Assembly: GCA_943842505.1 (NCBI GenBank) | Contig: CALTDI010000023.1 | Coordinates: forward strand, 53,955 to 117,954 | Origin: an uncultured Pseudomonadales bacterium | GTDB lineage: Bacteria; Pseudomonadota; Gammaproteobacteria; Pseudomonadales; Pseudohongiellaceae | Reading direction: 5' to 3' | DNA length: 64,000 bases | In this document: in pieces, positions 19,208-27,562 of the stretch | Layout of the letters: each line of letters begins with the position of its first letter | Numbering within the stretch: the first letter of the stretch is position 1 | Notes under the pieces: model-generated | The model's input: only the letters and a program-made list of their open reading frames with translations | Told to the model about the DNA's origin: nothing | Database searches by the model: none | Translations under genes and position numbers: made by a program

Positions 19208-20036
19208 TTACATCCTGCTTACTATTCACTCTTGTGAGAATTTGTTTCCCAATAGCTTCGAGCCGCAGAGGCCTATCCAGTCGGCAATCGTAGATTGTCA
19301 CCGTAAACATAAATCCAAGCAGGTGCTGCTAATCAGTGCTTAGCTGACACCAGTCGGTCCGCCGATTCAATCAACACCTGGCTGAAATTGAATTTTGGAA
19401 TGGCGTTATCGAAGGACGTATTTTCTGCAGCGGGCAAAATCACGAACAGGGAAAGAGAAAGGATAGATATGGCGTAGAACACGAACAGTCTAGTTTTCAT
19501 CAATATTGCTCCCTTATTATTTTAGTTTTGGGGCAGATCAATTAACTCACTACCTTAATAGTGATCCTAGCGGGTCTAAATGTCACGTTATATGGGTCAG
19601 TAATTACATGTTTTTATGTACAGTGGTTTAGGCCTTATGGCACAAGATAACCAGCTGTCAGGAGATTCTCTTATTAATGCACTGTATCTCCCAAAAAGAG
19701 CAGAACTTGAAACAGCCTATTACCTAGAACTAGTCGATGACATGGAGTCTTTCAAACTATTGCATGCAGTCTCGTTAGCTGCCGGTATGGATTCATCTTC
19801 GGTGTCTTGGCGGCTAAGCCCTCCCCTTGCCTAAGACTCAAATTCCAATAAGAAACGGTAGGTATTATCCGGGCTGTTGTTATCCAAGCCAAAGATTACT
19901 CCAGCTTCCCAGTGGAAGCTCTGCGCACACCCAAGGATGCGCTACCCATGATCACCGGACCCAACCCCATAGAATTCTGCCCGGTATAGAGCTCCGGTGC
20001 ACGGATGAGCATCCCTAACAAGAGCAGACGCTGGAG
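19208..20036. other. low-gene region with one small ORF and possible gene remnants
   Basis: Apart from the 55-codon gene at 19333-19500 (minus), I find no complete gene. A plus-strand frame 19616-19834 (72 codons) lacks a convincing ribosome site. A frame after a stop at 19849-19851 reads RAVVIQAKDYSSFPVEALRT and ends at about 19985; its composition resembles a protein C-terminus, so it may be a degraded fragment, but I do not recognise the family. Confidence 0.4.
19333..19500 (-). CDS. small membrane or secreted peptide, 55 aa
   Basis: A short gene not resembling a named family. It begins MKTRLFVFYAISILSLSLFV, a basic start followed by a hydrophobic stretch of about 18 residues, then a polar tail of about 30 residues ending SAKH at a TGA. 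A good ribosome site (AAGGGAGC) lies eight bases before the ATG, which makes translation likely. The hydrophobic stretch could be a signal peptide cut near LPAAEN or a single inner-membrane anchor. It stands alone in the gap after tRNA-Leu. Confidence 0.6.
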   Translation of the reverse strand: MKTRLFVFYAISILSLSLFVILPAAENTSFDNAIPKFNFSQVLIESADRLVSAKH

Positions 20037-21911
20037 TTAATTGCCCAGCCTCTGCAACCTATCACTTAGAAATTGAAACCGATTAGCAAGGTCCGCACTC
20101 GCGGAGATTTCGCGGTCATATTCTTGCCCCAATGCTTGCAGTAGCGTCGCAGCCTCTGCTAATCGATCCGATCGGATAAGCCAATTGATCTGGTAGAGAG
20201 CGACACGCGCGTCGGATCGCAGTTTGAAAGACTCTGTCGCCAGTCCCGCGGCGGCGCTAAAGTCTTCCGCCGAAGCGGCTAATAGAGCGCTATAGAATAG
20301 TAAGTCCGCCTGACTAACACTGAAGTTTTCATTCGCAGTCAGCTCGCTCAGGACTAACTGAATCTTTCCCAACGGCGCATTCGGACATCTTCCCTCCAGT
20401 ATGCCGAAGACCAAGTTATTCAATGAGAAAATGACTCCATAGTCATGGGGGGCTTGGCCCGACTGTCTGCGCAGAGTCTCGTCCTGTGGGGGTTCTATGC
20501 CCGGCAGAATGCAGGAGAATTCCAGCCATCTAATATATGGCGAGATGCTCAGCTCTTCGGCATCGATGACCGTCATGTGATAGTCGAATGCGACTTGAAA
20601 CTGTCCAGCCTGGCTTAATTTTTCCACAAAGTTGGACTGCGCTCTTGGTGAGCCCGGGTGTTGTTCAACGGCAGCATAGGCCTGATCCAGGGCATTACCC
20701 CACAGCGTGGTCTGGCGCACGGTTGTAACTGACATGAACAGCATGGCAACTACTGCAATCGCTATACTGGCATTTCTCCATCTCGCTTCGAGTTGCGGCA
20801 GTCGATCACTGATGCTGACAACAAGCGCAAATACCGGGCCTAGAAGAGACAAATAATTGCGGTGTTCAAAATAGTATTCCAGGGGAAACACAGTTGATTC
20901 CAGTGCGTGGCCGGCGAAGAACCAGAGAACGGCAAAAGCGAACAACGGCCACTGCTTTCGCTTACTAATTGCGGTAGCGATCAATCCGACCACTAACAAC
21001 ACGCTTAAGACGAGAGGCAATCCTTCGGCTGTTGCAAAATCATCATGGAATACGCCGTAGTAGTTAGGCAGTAGCAAGGCAATATTCAAAAGATAGGTTA
21101 CCAATACTGGAAATTGCGTTAATACGCGCTCGGCGAAGCTAAACGGCTTCAACTCATAACCTTCCAAGGTGCCTGGCATAATAATAAGCCCCAGCATGCC
21201 GATCACAACCGTCGCCCCTAGCAGCGCCTGACGGAATGTTCGCAGCAGCTTGAGCCCCGTGTTCGAGAACAACGTGTACTCGAGAACGAGCACATACAGG
21301 TAGACCAACACCCCATTCTCTTTGCTCAGTAACGCCAGAAACACAAAGAGAACGAGGCCCACCAGCATTAGACTTATGCCACGCACCCTCTCATCCTGCA
21401 GCAAGAGCTCACGCCCTAACAGATAGAATAGGACAGAAAGCAGGCTAAACGCTGCCGAGAGCAGAGTCATCCTCTGCACTACATACAATACAGAAGACAC
21501 CTGGATCGGATGTGCAAGCCAGATAAAACTCAGAGCCGCTATCGCCGCCATGGGCAGCCCCTGTTTACGCCATTGCCGTCCTATTAGCACGCAGCAAAGG
21601 GCTAGCAAGCAACCGTTGACGAGGTGGATTAGCAGGTTTACCAACTTGAAATTGCGCGGGTCGGGCCAAGACTCGTGTTGAAGCAAGAAGCTAAATATGG
21701 AAATTGGACGCCCCAGAACCCCTGCAAAGCCTGTTGTGGCAAGGTTGAGAATATCATTGCGGCTGGGATTTTCAGGGAGCTGACTAATGACGTTGAGGTT
21801 GGGCGTGTCATCGAGCAGAAACGGACCACTCAGGCCGCTCCAATACATTGCCACGACGGCAAGTGCCAGAACAACTGTCAGTCCAGTCGCGATAAAAACT
21901 TGAGTTCTAAT
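20037..21911 (-). CDS. TMTC-like multi-pass membrane protein with TPR-like C-terminus
   Basis: Polytopic protein of about 605-624 aa. The N-terminal two thirds has about ten membrane helices with the opening motif GPFLLDDTPNL, an Asp-Asp pair in the first periplasmic loop as in PMT/TMTC-type glycosyltransferases, and HPIQVSSVLYVVQRMTLLS, a sequence typical of bacterial TMTC/PMT-like proteins with TPR tails. The C-terminal about 200 residues are soluble and helical, resembling degenerate TPRs. The first GTG (21854) would cut the first helix short; codons upstream continue it (VFIATGLTVVLALAVVAMY) up to an ATT at 21911 preceded by GAGG seven bases away, so I take ATT as a possible start. Function as a glycosyltransferase is inference. 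Confidence 0.65.
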   Translation of the reverse strand: MRTQVFIATGLTVVLALAVVAMYWSGLSGPFLLDDTPNLNVISQLPENPSRNDILNLATTGFAGVLGRPISIFSFLLQHESWPDPRNFKLVNLLIHLVNGCLLALCCVLIGRQWRKQGLPMAAIAALSFIWLAHPIQVSSVLYVVQRMTLLSAAFSLLSVLFYLLGRELLLQDERVRGISLMLVGLVLFVFLALLSKENGVLVYLYVLVLEYTLFSNTGLKLLRTFRQALLGATVVIGMLGLIIMPGTLEGYELKPFSFAERVLTQFPVLVTYLLNIALLLPNYYGVFHDDFATAEGLPLVLSVLLVVGLIATAISKRKQWPLFAFAVLWFFAGHALESTVFPLEYYFEHRNYLSLLGPVFALVVSISDRLPQLEARWRNASIAIAVVAMLFMSVTTVRQTTLWGNALDQAYAAVEQHPGSPRAQSNFVEKLSQAGQFQVAFDYHMTVIDAEELSISPYIRWLEFSCILPGIEPPQDETLRRQSGQAPHDYGVIFSLNNLVFGILEGRCPNAPLGKIQLVLSELTANENFSVSQADLLFYSALLAASAEDFSAAAGLATESFKLRSDARVALYQINWLIRSDRLAEAATLLQALGQEYDREISASADLANRFQFLSDRLQRLGN

Positions 21912-22062
21912 CGTGAGGCCTCGTGCACATATCCGTGGTTAGACGGCACGATCATAGCGCATCTGGGCAGCTATAGCAGAGTGCTATTTGAGCGAACTGG
22001 ATCGCAGGCTTAGCAGGGGAACAATGTAAACCTGGGTGCTGGATAGACGGCGCTAGATTGAT

Positions 22063-22935
22063 CTAGCGCGCAAGCATGGCCACCAGCAATTTTATCTGCG
22101 CATCATCAAGACGATTTGCGAAGGACGGCATCACCCCACTTCTGCCGGCTGCAATGGTCTGCGTAACGGATTCTAAATCACCACCGTAGAGCCAAATATT
22201 GTCGGTGAGATTCGGCGCGCCCAAAAGTGGATTTCCAACACCATCGAGGCCATGACAGGCGACACAATTCTGCTGGTAGATCGCCTGTCCGGGATGACCA
22301 TCAGCCTCGCCAAACTTAGTTACATAGTCGGCCACTTGATTCACATTTTCATCGCCAAGAATCGATTGCCAGGCGAGCATATTAGCCACCCTGCCACCTC
22401 GAATCGTCAGCTCGATCTGCTCGGCACTGGAACCCCACTGCCAATCGATATCCATCAAGTTGGGAAACAACGATGCCTGACCTCTGCCATCGGGACCATG
22501 GCAGGCGGAGCACTCACGCTTGAAAATACGCTCCGCTGTTTGCATGAGCCCGAGATCATTCTGAATATCTGAGAGATCTGCATTCGCGACCTCTGCTCTG
22601 GCGCCTTGAAAACTCTCCTCGAAGTTTGCGTAACTCTCGACAATGCGCGAACCCTGCGACCAATTGAGCAAACCTTTATAGGAGCCCAGACCTGGATACA
22701 GCATAAGATAGACCAAAGAGAAGACCAGCGCCGCCAACAACATCCAGAACCACCAAAGCGGTGGCGCGTTCGAGCCCTCTCTGAGGTCGTTGTCCCAGAC
22801 AGGTTCCGCCTCGGGGTGCTCGGAAGCATTGGGCGCGAAATAGACGCTAAGGATTATCCAAAAAAGTGTCGCGAGGGAGACACAGGTCAGAACGATGATC
22901 CAACCACTCCAGAATCCTGTTGGCAAATCAGCCAT
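22063..22935 (-). CDS. ccoP: cbb3-type cytochrome c oxidase subunit III (CcoP)
   Basis: Membrane-anchored dihaem cytochrome c that passes electrons to the cbb3 catalytic subunit, 290 aa. N-terminal membrane helix (GWIIVLTCVSLATLFWIILS), second hydrophobic stretch WWFWMLLAALVFSLVYLML, then two haem-c domains with CSACH and CVACH motifs, the latter followed by LDGVGNPLLGAPNL. Its start overlaps the ccoQ stop by 8 bases. Complete and normal for the family. Confidence 0.96.
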   Translation of the reverse strand: MADLPTGFWSGWIIVLTCVSLATLFWIILSVYFAPNASEHPEAEPVWDNDLREGSNAPPLWWFWMLLAALVFSLVYLMLYPGLGSYKGLLNWSQGSRIVESYANFEESFQGARAEVANADLSDIQNDLGLMQTAERIFKRECSACHGPDGRGQASLFPNLMDIDWQWGSSAEQIELTIRGGRVANMLAWQSILGDENVNQVADYVTKFGEADGHPGQAIYQQNCVACHGLDGVGNPLLGAPNLTDNIWLYGGDLESVTQTIAAGRSGVMPSFANRLDDAQIKLLVAMLAR

Positions 22936-23071
22936 GGTAATCTTCGTCCTCTAAGGGTATGCGTGCAGCCGCATTAACTTCTTCATCGTTGCTCTTGCTG
23001 AAAAACCAGATGGCGACTCCGATCATGAAAGCCATAACGAGCATGTCGCCTAAAAATATAAACATTGTCAT
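22928..23071 (-). CDS. ccoQ: cbb3 oxidase small subunit CcoQ
   Basis: A 47-aa single-helix protein, MTMFIFLGDMLVMAFMIGVA then WFFSKSNDEE and an acidic tail, matching CcoQ/FixQ in size and position. CcoQ stabilises assembled cbb3 oxidase. Its ATG overlaps the ccoO stop (ATGA at 23068-23071) and its stop overlaps the ccoP start, giving tight translational coupling. Confidence 0.9.
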   Translation of the reverse strand: MTMFIFLGDMLVMAFMIGVAIWFFSKSNDEEVNAAARIPLEDEDYHG

Positions 23072-23697
23072 ATCGATATATCCTCGCTCAGACCAGTGCC
23101 GAGCATTTGCAGGTATGCGATAAGCGCATCGATCTCCATTAAGCCTTCCAAGTCTGCATCGGCCGCGGCTATTTCTTCGTCGCTATAGGGATGGCCCAGT
23201 CTTCTCAGTGCTCGCATCTTCAGGCTGGCCTTGCCAGCCTGAATGGCATCGCGTTTTGCCAACCAGGGATAGCCGGGCATGATGCTCTCGCTAACCACTA
23301 CTCTTGGATCTATGAGATGAATGCGATGCCAATCGTCGGAAAACTTTCCGCCGACACGGTGTAGGTCCGGACCCGTTCGCTTTGACCCCCAAAGGAAAGG
23401 ACGGTCGTAGACAAACTCACCCGCTCTCGAATACGCACCATAGCGCTCTACTTCCGCTATCAATGGGCGAATCTGCTGCGAGTGGCAGACACTGCAGCCT
23501 TCCCTGATATAGATGTCACGCCCGGTCAGTTCGACTGCGCTATAGACTCTGGTTTCGGCTGCAGCCGTTTGCAGACTCTCCTGATTCAGAACCGGCACAA
23601 TCTGTACCAGCCCGCCTATGGCAGACACCAAGAGGATGCCAAATATCAGCAGGCCGGTGTTTTCTTCAATCTTCTTATGTAGGGAAATTGCACTCAT
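23068..23697 (-). CDS. ccoO: cbb3-type cytochrome c oxidase subunit II (CcoO)
   Basis: Monohaem cytochrome c subunit of cbb3 oxidase, 209 aa, with an N-terminal helix (LLIFGILLVSAIGGLVQIVP) and one haem site CSVCH followed by SQQIRP, then the conserved RYGAYSRAGEFVYDRPFLWG and KRTGPDLHRVGGKFSDDWH. Complete. Starts at the base where ccoN ends and is coupled to ccoQ. Confidence 0.97.
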   Translation of the reverse strand: MSAISLHKKIEENTGLLIFGILLVSAIGGLVQIVPVLNQESLQTAAAETRVYSAVELTGRDIYIREGCSVCHSQQIRPLIAEVERYGAYSRAGEFVYDRPFLWGSKRTGPDLHRVGGKFSDDWHRIHLIDPRVVVSESIMPGYPWLAKRDAIQAGKASLKMRALRRLGHPYSDEEIAAADADLEGLMEIDALIAYLQMLGTGLSEDISI

Positions 23698-25140
23698 TAG
23701 TTTATTCCGAATGCTGGGTCTACCGGCGGCACACTAACCTTAACCGCTTTTTTACCCGCCACTGTCTTGTAGAGGTTATAGGCCATTAACACAGTGCCGA
23801 TGAGAAAGATCAGCCCGGCAATGAGACGCAGGGTATAGAAAGGCGTCATGCTGGACATGATGTCCTTGAAACTAAAGCTCAGCTCACCGATCTCATCCAC
23901 GCTCAACCACAGCAGGCCTTGAGAGAGACCTGCACCCCACATGGCCATGATGTAGAGCATGGTGCCGGCCAGAGCCATCCAGAAATGTATGTTAGCCAAA
24001 CGCACGCTATATAACTCGCCACCGACCAGGCGCGGCACCATATAGTAGAACGTGCCGTAGGTGATCATCGCGTTCCAACCTAGAGCACCCGAGTGCACGT
24101 GCCCGATAGTCCAGTCAGTGAAGTGACTGACGACGTTCACACTGGGGAAGGACATCATCGGCCCTTCGAATGTCGCAAGACCATAGAAGGCTAGAGATAG
24201 AACGATAAACTTGAGTGCAGGGTCGGTCTTCAGCTTCTCCGATGCTGAACTTACCGTCATGATGCCGTTGATCATAGTGGCCCAGGACGGCGCCAACAAG
24301 ATCACGCTCATTACCACTGCAAGTGACACCACCCACTCGGGTACCGCACTGTAATGCAAATGGTGAGGACCGGCCCAGATATAGCTATAGGTAAACGCCC
24401 AGAAAGCGACGACGGAGAGCCGGTAGCTCCAGATAGGCCTGCCCGAATGCTTCGGCAAGAAGTAATACATCATGCCAAGAAAACCGCCGGTCAATAGGAA
24501 GCCCACCGCGTTGTGTCCATACCACCACTGCACGACGGCATCTTGCGCGCCTGCATACAAGGAGTAAGATTTACCGATGGTTACAGGAATAGCTAGGCTA
24601 TTTACGATGTGCAGCATCGCGATGACGATGATAAGCGCACCATAGAACCAGTTTGAAATATAGATAGGGCGGATCTTACGATTCGCAATAGTGCCGAAGA
24701 ATACGACACCGAAGCAAACCCAGACGATGGCGATAGCTATATCGAATGGCCATTCGAGTTCGGCATATTCTTTCGCTGAGGTCCACCCTCCGAGTAGCGA
24801 GTAGCGACAAGCCACCTAACAATACGATCAACTGCCATGAGAAACAGCAGAACAAGGCTAGCTTTGGCGCGAACAAGGGAACGTGAGACGTTCTCTGTAC
24901 ACTATAGAAGGCGGTTGCCATTAGTGCCGAGACGCCGAAGCCGAAAATAATACCATTGGTGTGTAGGGGCCGCAGACGACCGAAGCTGAGCCAGAATTGC
25001 CCGAAGTCAATTGTGGGCCATACCAGTTCAGCCGAGATGTAGACACCCGCCACCATCGCCAGCACTGCCCAGATCACTGCAAACTGAATCAGGTGTATTA
25101 CGACCTGATCATGATACAGATTACTGTTTTTGTTACTCAT
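23697..25140 (-). pseudogene. ccoN: cbb3 oxidase catalytic subunit CcoN, broken by a 7-bp tandem duplication
   Basis: Haem-copper catalytic subunit of cbb3 oxidase. The first frame (25140 start, MSNKNSNLYHDQ) carries the haem ligand region RLRPLHTNGIIFGFG and runs off frame after [13 protein letters not shown]; the second frame resumes at [17 protein letters not shown] and carries the remaining ligands ([35 protein letters not shown]). The cause is visible: GCTACTC (GAGTAGC on the plus strand) is present twice in tandem at 24792-24805. With one copy the gene is 1437 bases, 478 aa, and continuous. As written, no functional CcoN can be made, although ccoO, ccoQ and ccoP are intact. A +7 slip could revert, so on/off switching is possible. 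Confidence 0.9.
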
Positions 25141-25205
25141 TCAATTGATTCCAAGTTTTCGTCTTATGCTGCCATTTTTACGCTTAGGATTAGCCCGTGT
25201 TTTCG

Positions 25206-25820
25206 TTACACGCCGAGTAACGGCCCCACGCCTATGGTCCAGAGCATCATACTCAGGCCCAATAAACTTACGGCGGCTACCAAGAGCCAGCCTACTAATG
25301 ACGACGCCATTAGCATCCCCTTTTCCGACGTGATCCCTAGTGCAATAGGTATGCCCTTATAGAGGAGATACATACTCCAGATCATTGTCGGAATTATTAT
25401 CAATATGTTGACGAACACATCGGGGAACAGATGTGCCGAACTGCCGATCGCCAAGGGTTCGCCGACAATCGTTATCAGCGCGACATGACGCCCAAATGGG
25501 GCGCTTGCGCCGAAGGTAGCGCCCATCCAGTGACTAATCAGAGAGGTACTTAACAGACCGAAGATGAGCACTACAAAATAACCAGCGCTGACCATGAGCA
25601 GTGCCTGTGTCGATAGCATCAGGGGCTCGGCAGCACCTAGGCGCCAACCAAAATTGGCCGCGCCGATGAGAGAGAATATTGGCGGCAGAACAAGCAACCA
25701 AATAGAGTAGCGAAACAGAACGCCCAGCGGCGACGGGTCTGTTTCGCTAAGCTGCCGGAAGGCCTCCATCGGTTGATAGAAAGACTTAAACAGCAAGAAA
25801 GAATAGATATCTGTACTCAT
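25206..25820 (-). CDS. Yip1/DUF1282-family inner-membrane protein
   Basis: A 204-aa protein with about five membrane helices of the Yip1 domain family (bacterial DUF1282), starting at 25820 (MSTDIYSFLLFKSF) with AGGA just upstream. Typical is the N-terminal FKSFYQPMEAFRQL before the first helix and the middle LISHWMGATFGASAPFGRHV, ALITIVGEPLAIGSS. No enzymatic motif; function unknown. It is the first gene after an FNR-type promoter and lies 65 bases before ccoN on the same strand, so it is probably co-transcribed with the cbb3 oxidase genes. Confidence 0.8.
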   Translation of the reverse strand: MSTDIYSFLLFKSFYQPMEAFRQLSETDPSPLGVLFRYSIWLLVLPPIFSLIGAANFGWRLGAAEPLMLSTQALLMVSAGYFVVLIFGLLSTSLISHWMGATFGASAPFGRHVALITIVGEPLAIGSSAHLFPDVFVNILIIIPTMIWSMYLLYKGIPIALGITSEKGMLMASSLVGWLLVAAVSLLGLSMMLWTIGVGPLLGV

Positions 25821-25984
25821 AGGTCCTGTGCCCAATCAACTTCTTTGCGAAGTTTAGACCAACTCCCTCTTCAAACGGTGATAAGAATAGCGCGCTGTAG
25901 TCTCAATCTACTGATTCATCATTGCGAATCGAATCAGACTTAAACTCAAACTTAGACTGTGAACAGATTGCTTCGACGGGGCAG

Positions 25985-26025
25985 ATTATACCCAGGCCAC
26001 AAAAAGCTTACTTGATCTACCTCAA
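25985..26025 (-). promoter_or_regulatory. FNR/Anr-type promoter for the yip1-ccoNOQP operon
   Basis: On the minus strand TTGAGGTAGATCAA (26012-26025) matches the FNR/Anr box TTGATNNNNATCAA at nine of ten specified positions. It is followed after 21 bases by a perfect -10 TATAAT (25985-25990), the geometry of a class II FNR-activated promoter (box centred near -41). The predicted start near 25978 leaves a leader of about 158 bases before the Yip1-family gene. Oxygen-limited induction of cbb3 oxidase by FNR/Anr is well known. Confidence 0.8.
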
Positions 26026-26082
26026 GGAGTCCTGGCCCCGCGGCATAGCCTTATCGGTGACAGACTCTAACTACTTCTCGAA

Positions 26083-26469
26083 TTAGCGATCTGTTACCAC
26101 AGTAAAACTATAGGAGCCTTCGTAAACCGCAGGGTCTTCTGCAACCACCGCCGTCCACTGCACCACGTAATCTCCGTCTGGAATAGACGGGTTGGTGATT
26201 TCGATCATGAGATCATCGGCACCCATGGTGTGGAAGCCACGCAGGTCGTAGTTGCCCCCCGGGCCTGTCAGGCTAATCCTGCTATTGGGCACATCCGGCA
26301 AGGCATTGAAGTAGAGGCGCAGGTTACGCGGAGCTCGATTCAACACTGAATCAGCAGCAGGCTCCGCCCCTAAAAATGGAGTGGGCTCGCTGCTGCCGAC
26401 ACAGCTTATAAGAGTAACTGCGATAGCGGCTATAGCTAATAGTGATCTGAAGTTTCTGCGACCAGGCAT
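26083..26469 (-). CDS. CopC-domain lipoprotein
   Basis: A 128-aa exported protein beginning MPGRRNFRSLLAIAAIA with a lipobox at LISC (mature Cys about residue 22), followed by a CopC/YobA-type beta-sandwich: PAADSVLNRAPRNLRLYFN, then NSRISLTGPGG and IPDGDYVVQWTAVVAEDPAV with SYSFTVV at the end. CopC proteins bind copper in the periplasm, but the N-terminal His of classic CopC is not present, so a copper role is uncertain. Start at 26469 chosen because longer forms spoil the signal. It lies upstream of the cbb3 region on the same strand, where copper delivery would make sense. Confidence 0.75.
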   Translation of the reverse strand: MPGRRNFRSLLAIAAIAVTLISCVGSSEPTPFLGAEPAADSVLNRAPRNLRLYFNALPDVPNSRISLTGPGGNYDLRGFHTMGADDLMIEITNPSIPDGDYVVQWTAVVAEDPAVYEGSYSFTVVTDR

Positions 26470-26698
26470 GTTGAACAATCCTCTGTGATTTTCTACTGAC
26501 TTGCTGTCAATGAATTCTCTTATCGTGAAGTTACTGAAGTAACTTTTAGGGTCGAAGTGTAACCCTTTAGGCACTCTAGTTCATTGCAAGAATGGTGTCC
26601 GCGACAATATGACGCGTGAGGCGTTTGTCAGTGGTAAGAGGGTAGTTGCTAGAGGGAACTGCGGTGCTGACTGCCGAAGGCGGTTAAGGACTAAACGC

Positions 26699-26887
26699 CT
26701 AGTGTTGATCTCGCTGCTTCTTCACCGCAGAGAGCTCTTTGGCGAATTGATCGAGCTTCATTCTAATTTCGTCTTCTTTCTGCTTCTTTAGAAAGCTCAT
26801 ATCGCTATCCGCTTTCGCTTCTTCGATGGCCTCCTGGATTGCATCGGTTATTGGCTTGTCTATTGCTGCTTCAGCAGATTTGTTCAT
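26699..26887 (-). CDS. small charged helical protein, 62 aa, unknown
   Basis: A 62-aa highly charged protein (MNKSAEAAIDKPITDAIQEA at the start, then EEAKADSDMSFLKKQKEDEI and KLDQFAKELSAVKKQRDQH) predicted to be almost entirely helical, probably coiled-coil. GGAG lies about ten bases before the ATG. No signal or membrane segment. I do not recognise the family; the composition is protein-like and the ribosome site supports it. Confidence 0.5.
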   Translation of the reverse strand: MNKSAEAAIDKPITDAIQEAIEEAKADSDMSFLKKQKEDEIRMKLDQFAKELSAVKKQRDQH

Positions 26888-27298
26888 TCGCTATAACTCC
26901 AGCTATTGCGTCCAACTTCTAGTGCCGGTCAATTTGAAACAGACGGTATGTGTGATTTCCAGCCATACCATGTGTCGGTTTTTATTCTTATTTTGGCCTC
27001 TTCTTTAAAAGAGCCCTGCAAATTACTGCCGGATTGTGTCACTCGTACTGTAATTATCGAGACTACAACCGCGCTTCTTACGTTTAAAAATCAATAATTT
27101 AGCTACATCTATGGAGCGCAACATATAGTGTAAGTCGGCCGAAGTCAAACAATATCTAGTGCTTTCAAGCGCTTATAGAGCGCATTTCGGACCCAGAATA
27201 TAAATGGTATATCTGCCCCCTTCGCCTTGTGTCACTGCATTCTAAAGCAAATAATTTCAATAATTTCTGATACTTAGGTGCTCGCCAGCGCTGTCATA
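26888..27298. other. intergenic region without recognised gene
   Basis: AT-rich stretch of about 400 bases between the small charged protein gene and the REP-transposase region. Short reading frames of about 60 codons exist on the plus strand but have no ribosome site and no family resemblance. I see no RNA gene. Confidence 0.4.
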
Positions 27299-27356
27299 TA
27301 AAAACAAATAAAAACAAATAAAGGACATCCAAATTAAAAAAGGGACACCCAATTGA
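27299..27356. repeat. A-rich tandem repeat and GGACA-CCC motif next to the transposase
   Basis: Downstream of the Y1 transposase lies AAAAACAAAT repeated twice, then two related motifs AAGGACATCC and AAGGGACACCC separated by an A run. Similar GGGTGTCCC-type motifs often mark the ends of this transposase group in marine gammaproteobacteria, from my general recollection, so they may be recognition or terminator sites. Confidence 0.35.
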
Positions 27357-27562
27357 TCTAAATTTCCTGAGAATTGAGTCGTCAACCATAGGTTTAAGCC
27401 AGGTGATGGATTTTTGATCAATGAATTTTCGACGCGCCCAGGTAATCGTGACGCGAATCCGCACTTCCTGAGTATTAAGCACGCTAAAGTGTCGATAGAG
27501 GATATCGAGAGACGGTGTTTTGGTGATTATGGGTGCTAGCCCAAGATGAGGACAGAGGTGAT

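Noticed and set aside
19616..19834. 72-codon plus-strand ORF after tRNA-Leu
   Set aside because: No ribosome site and no recognisable protein family; not called as a gene.
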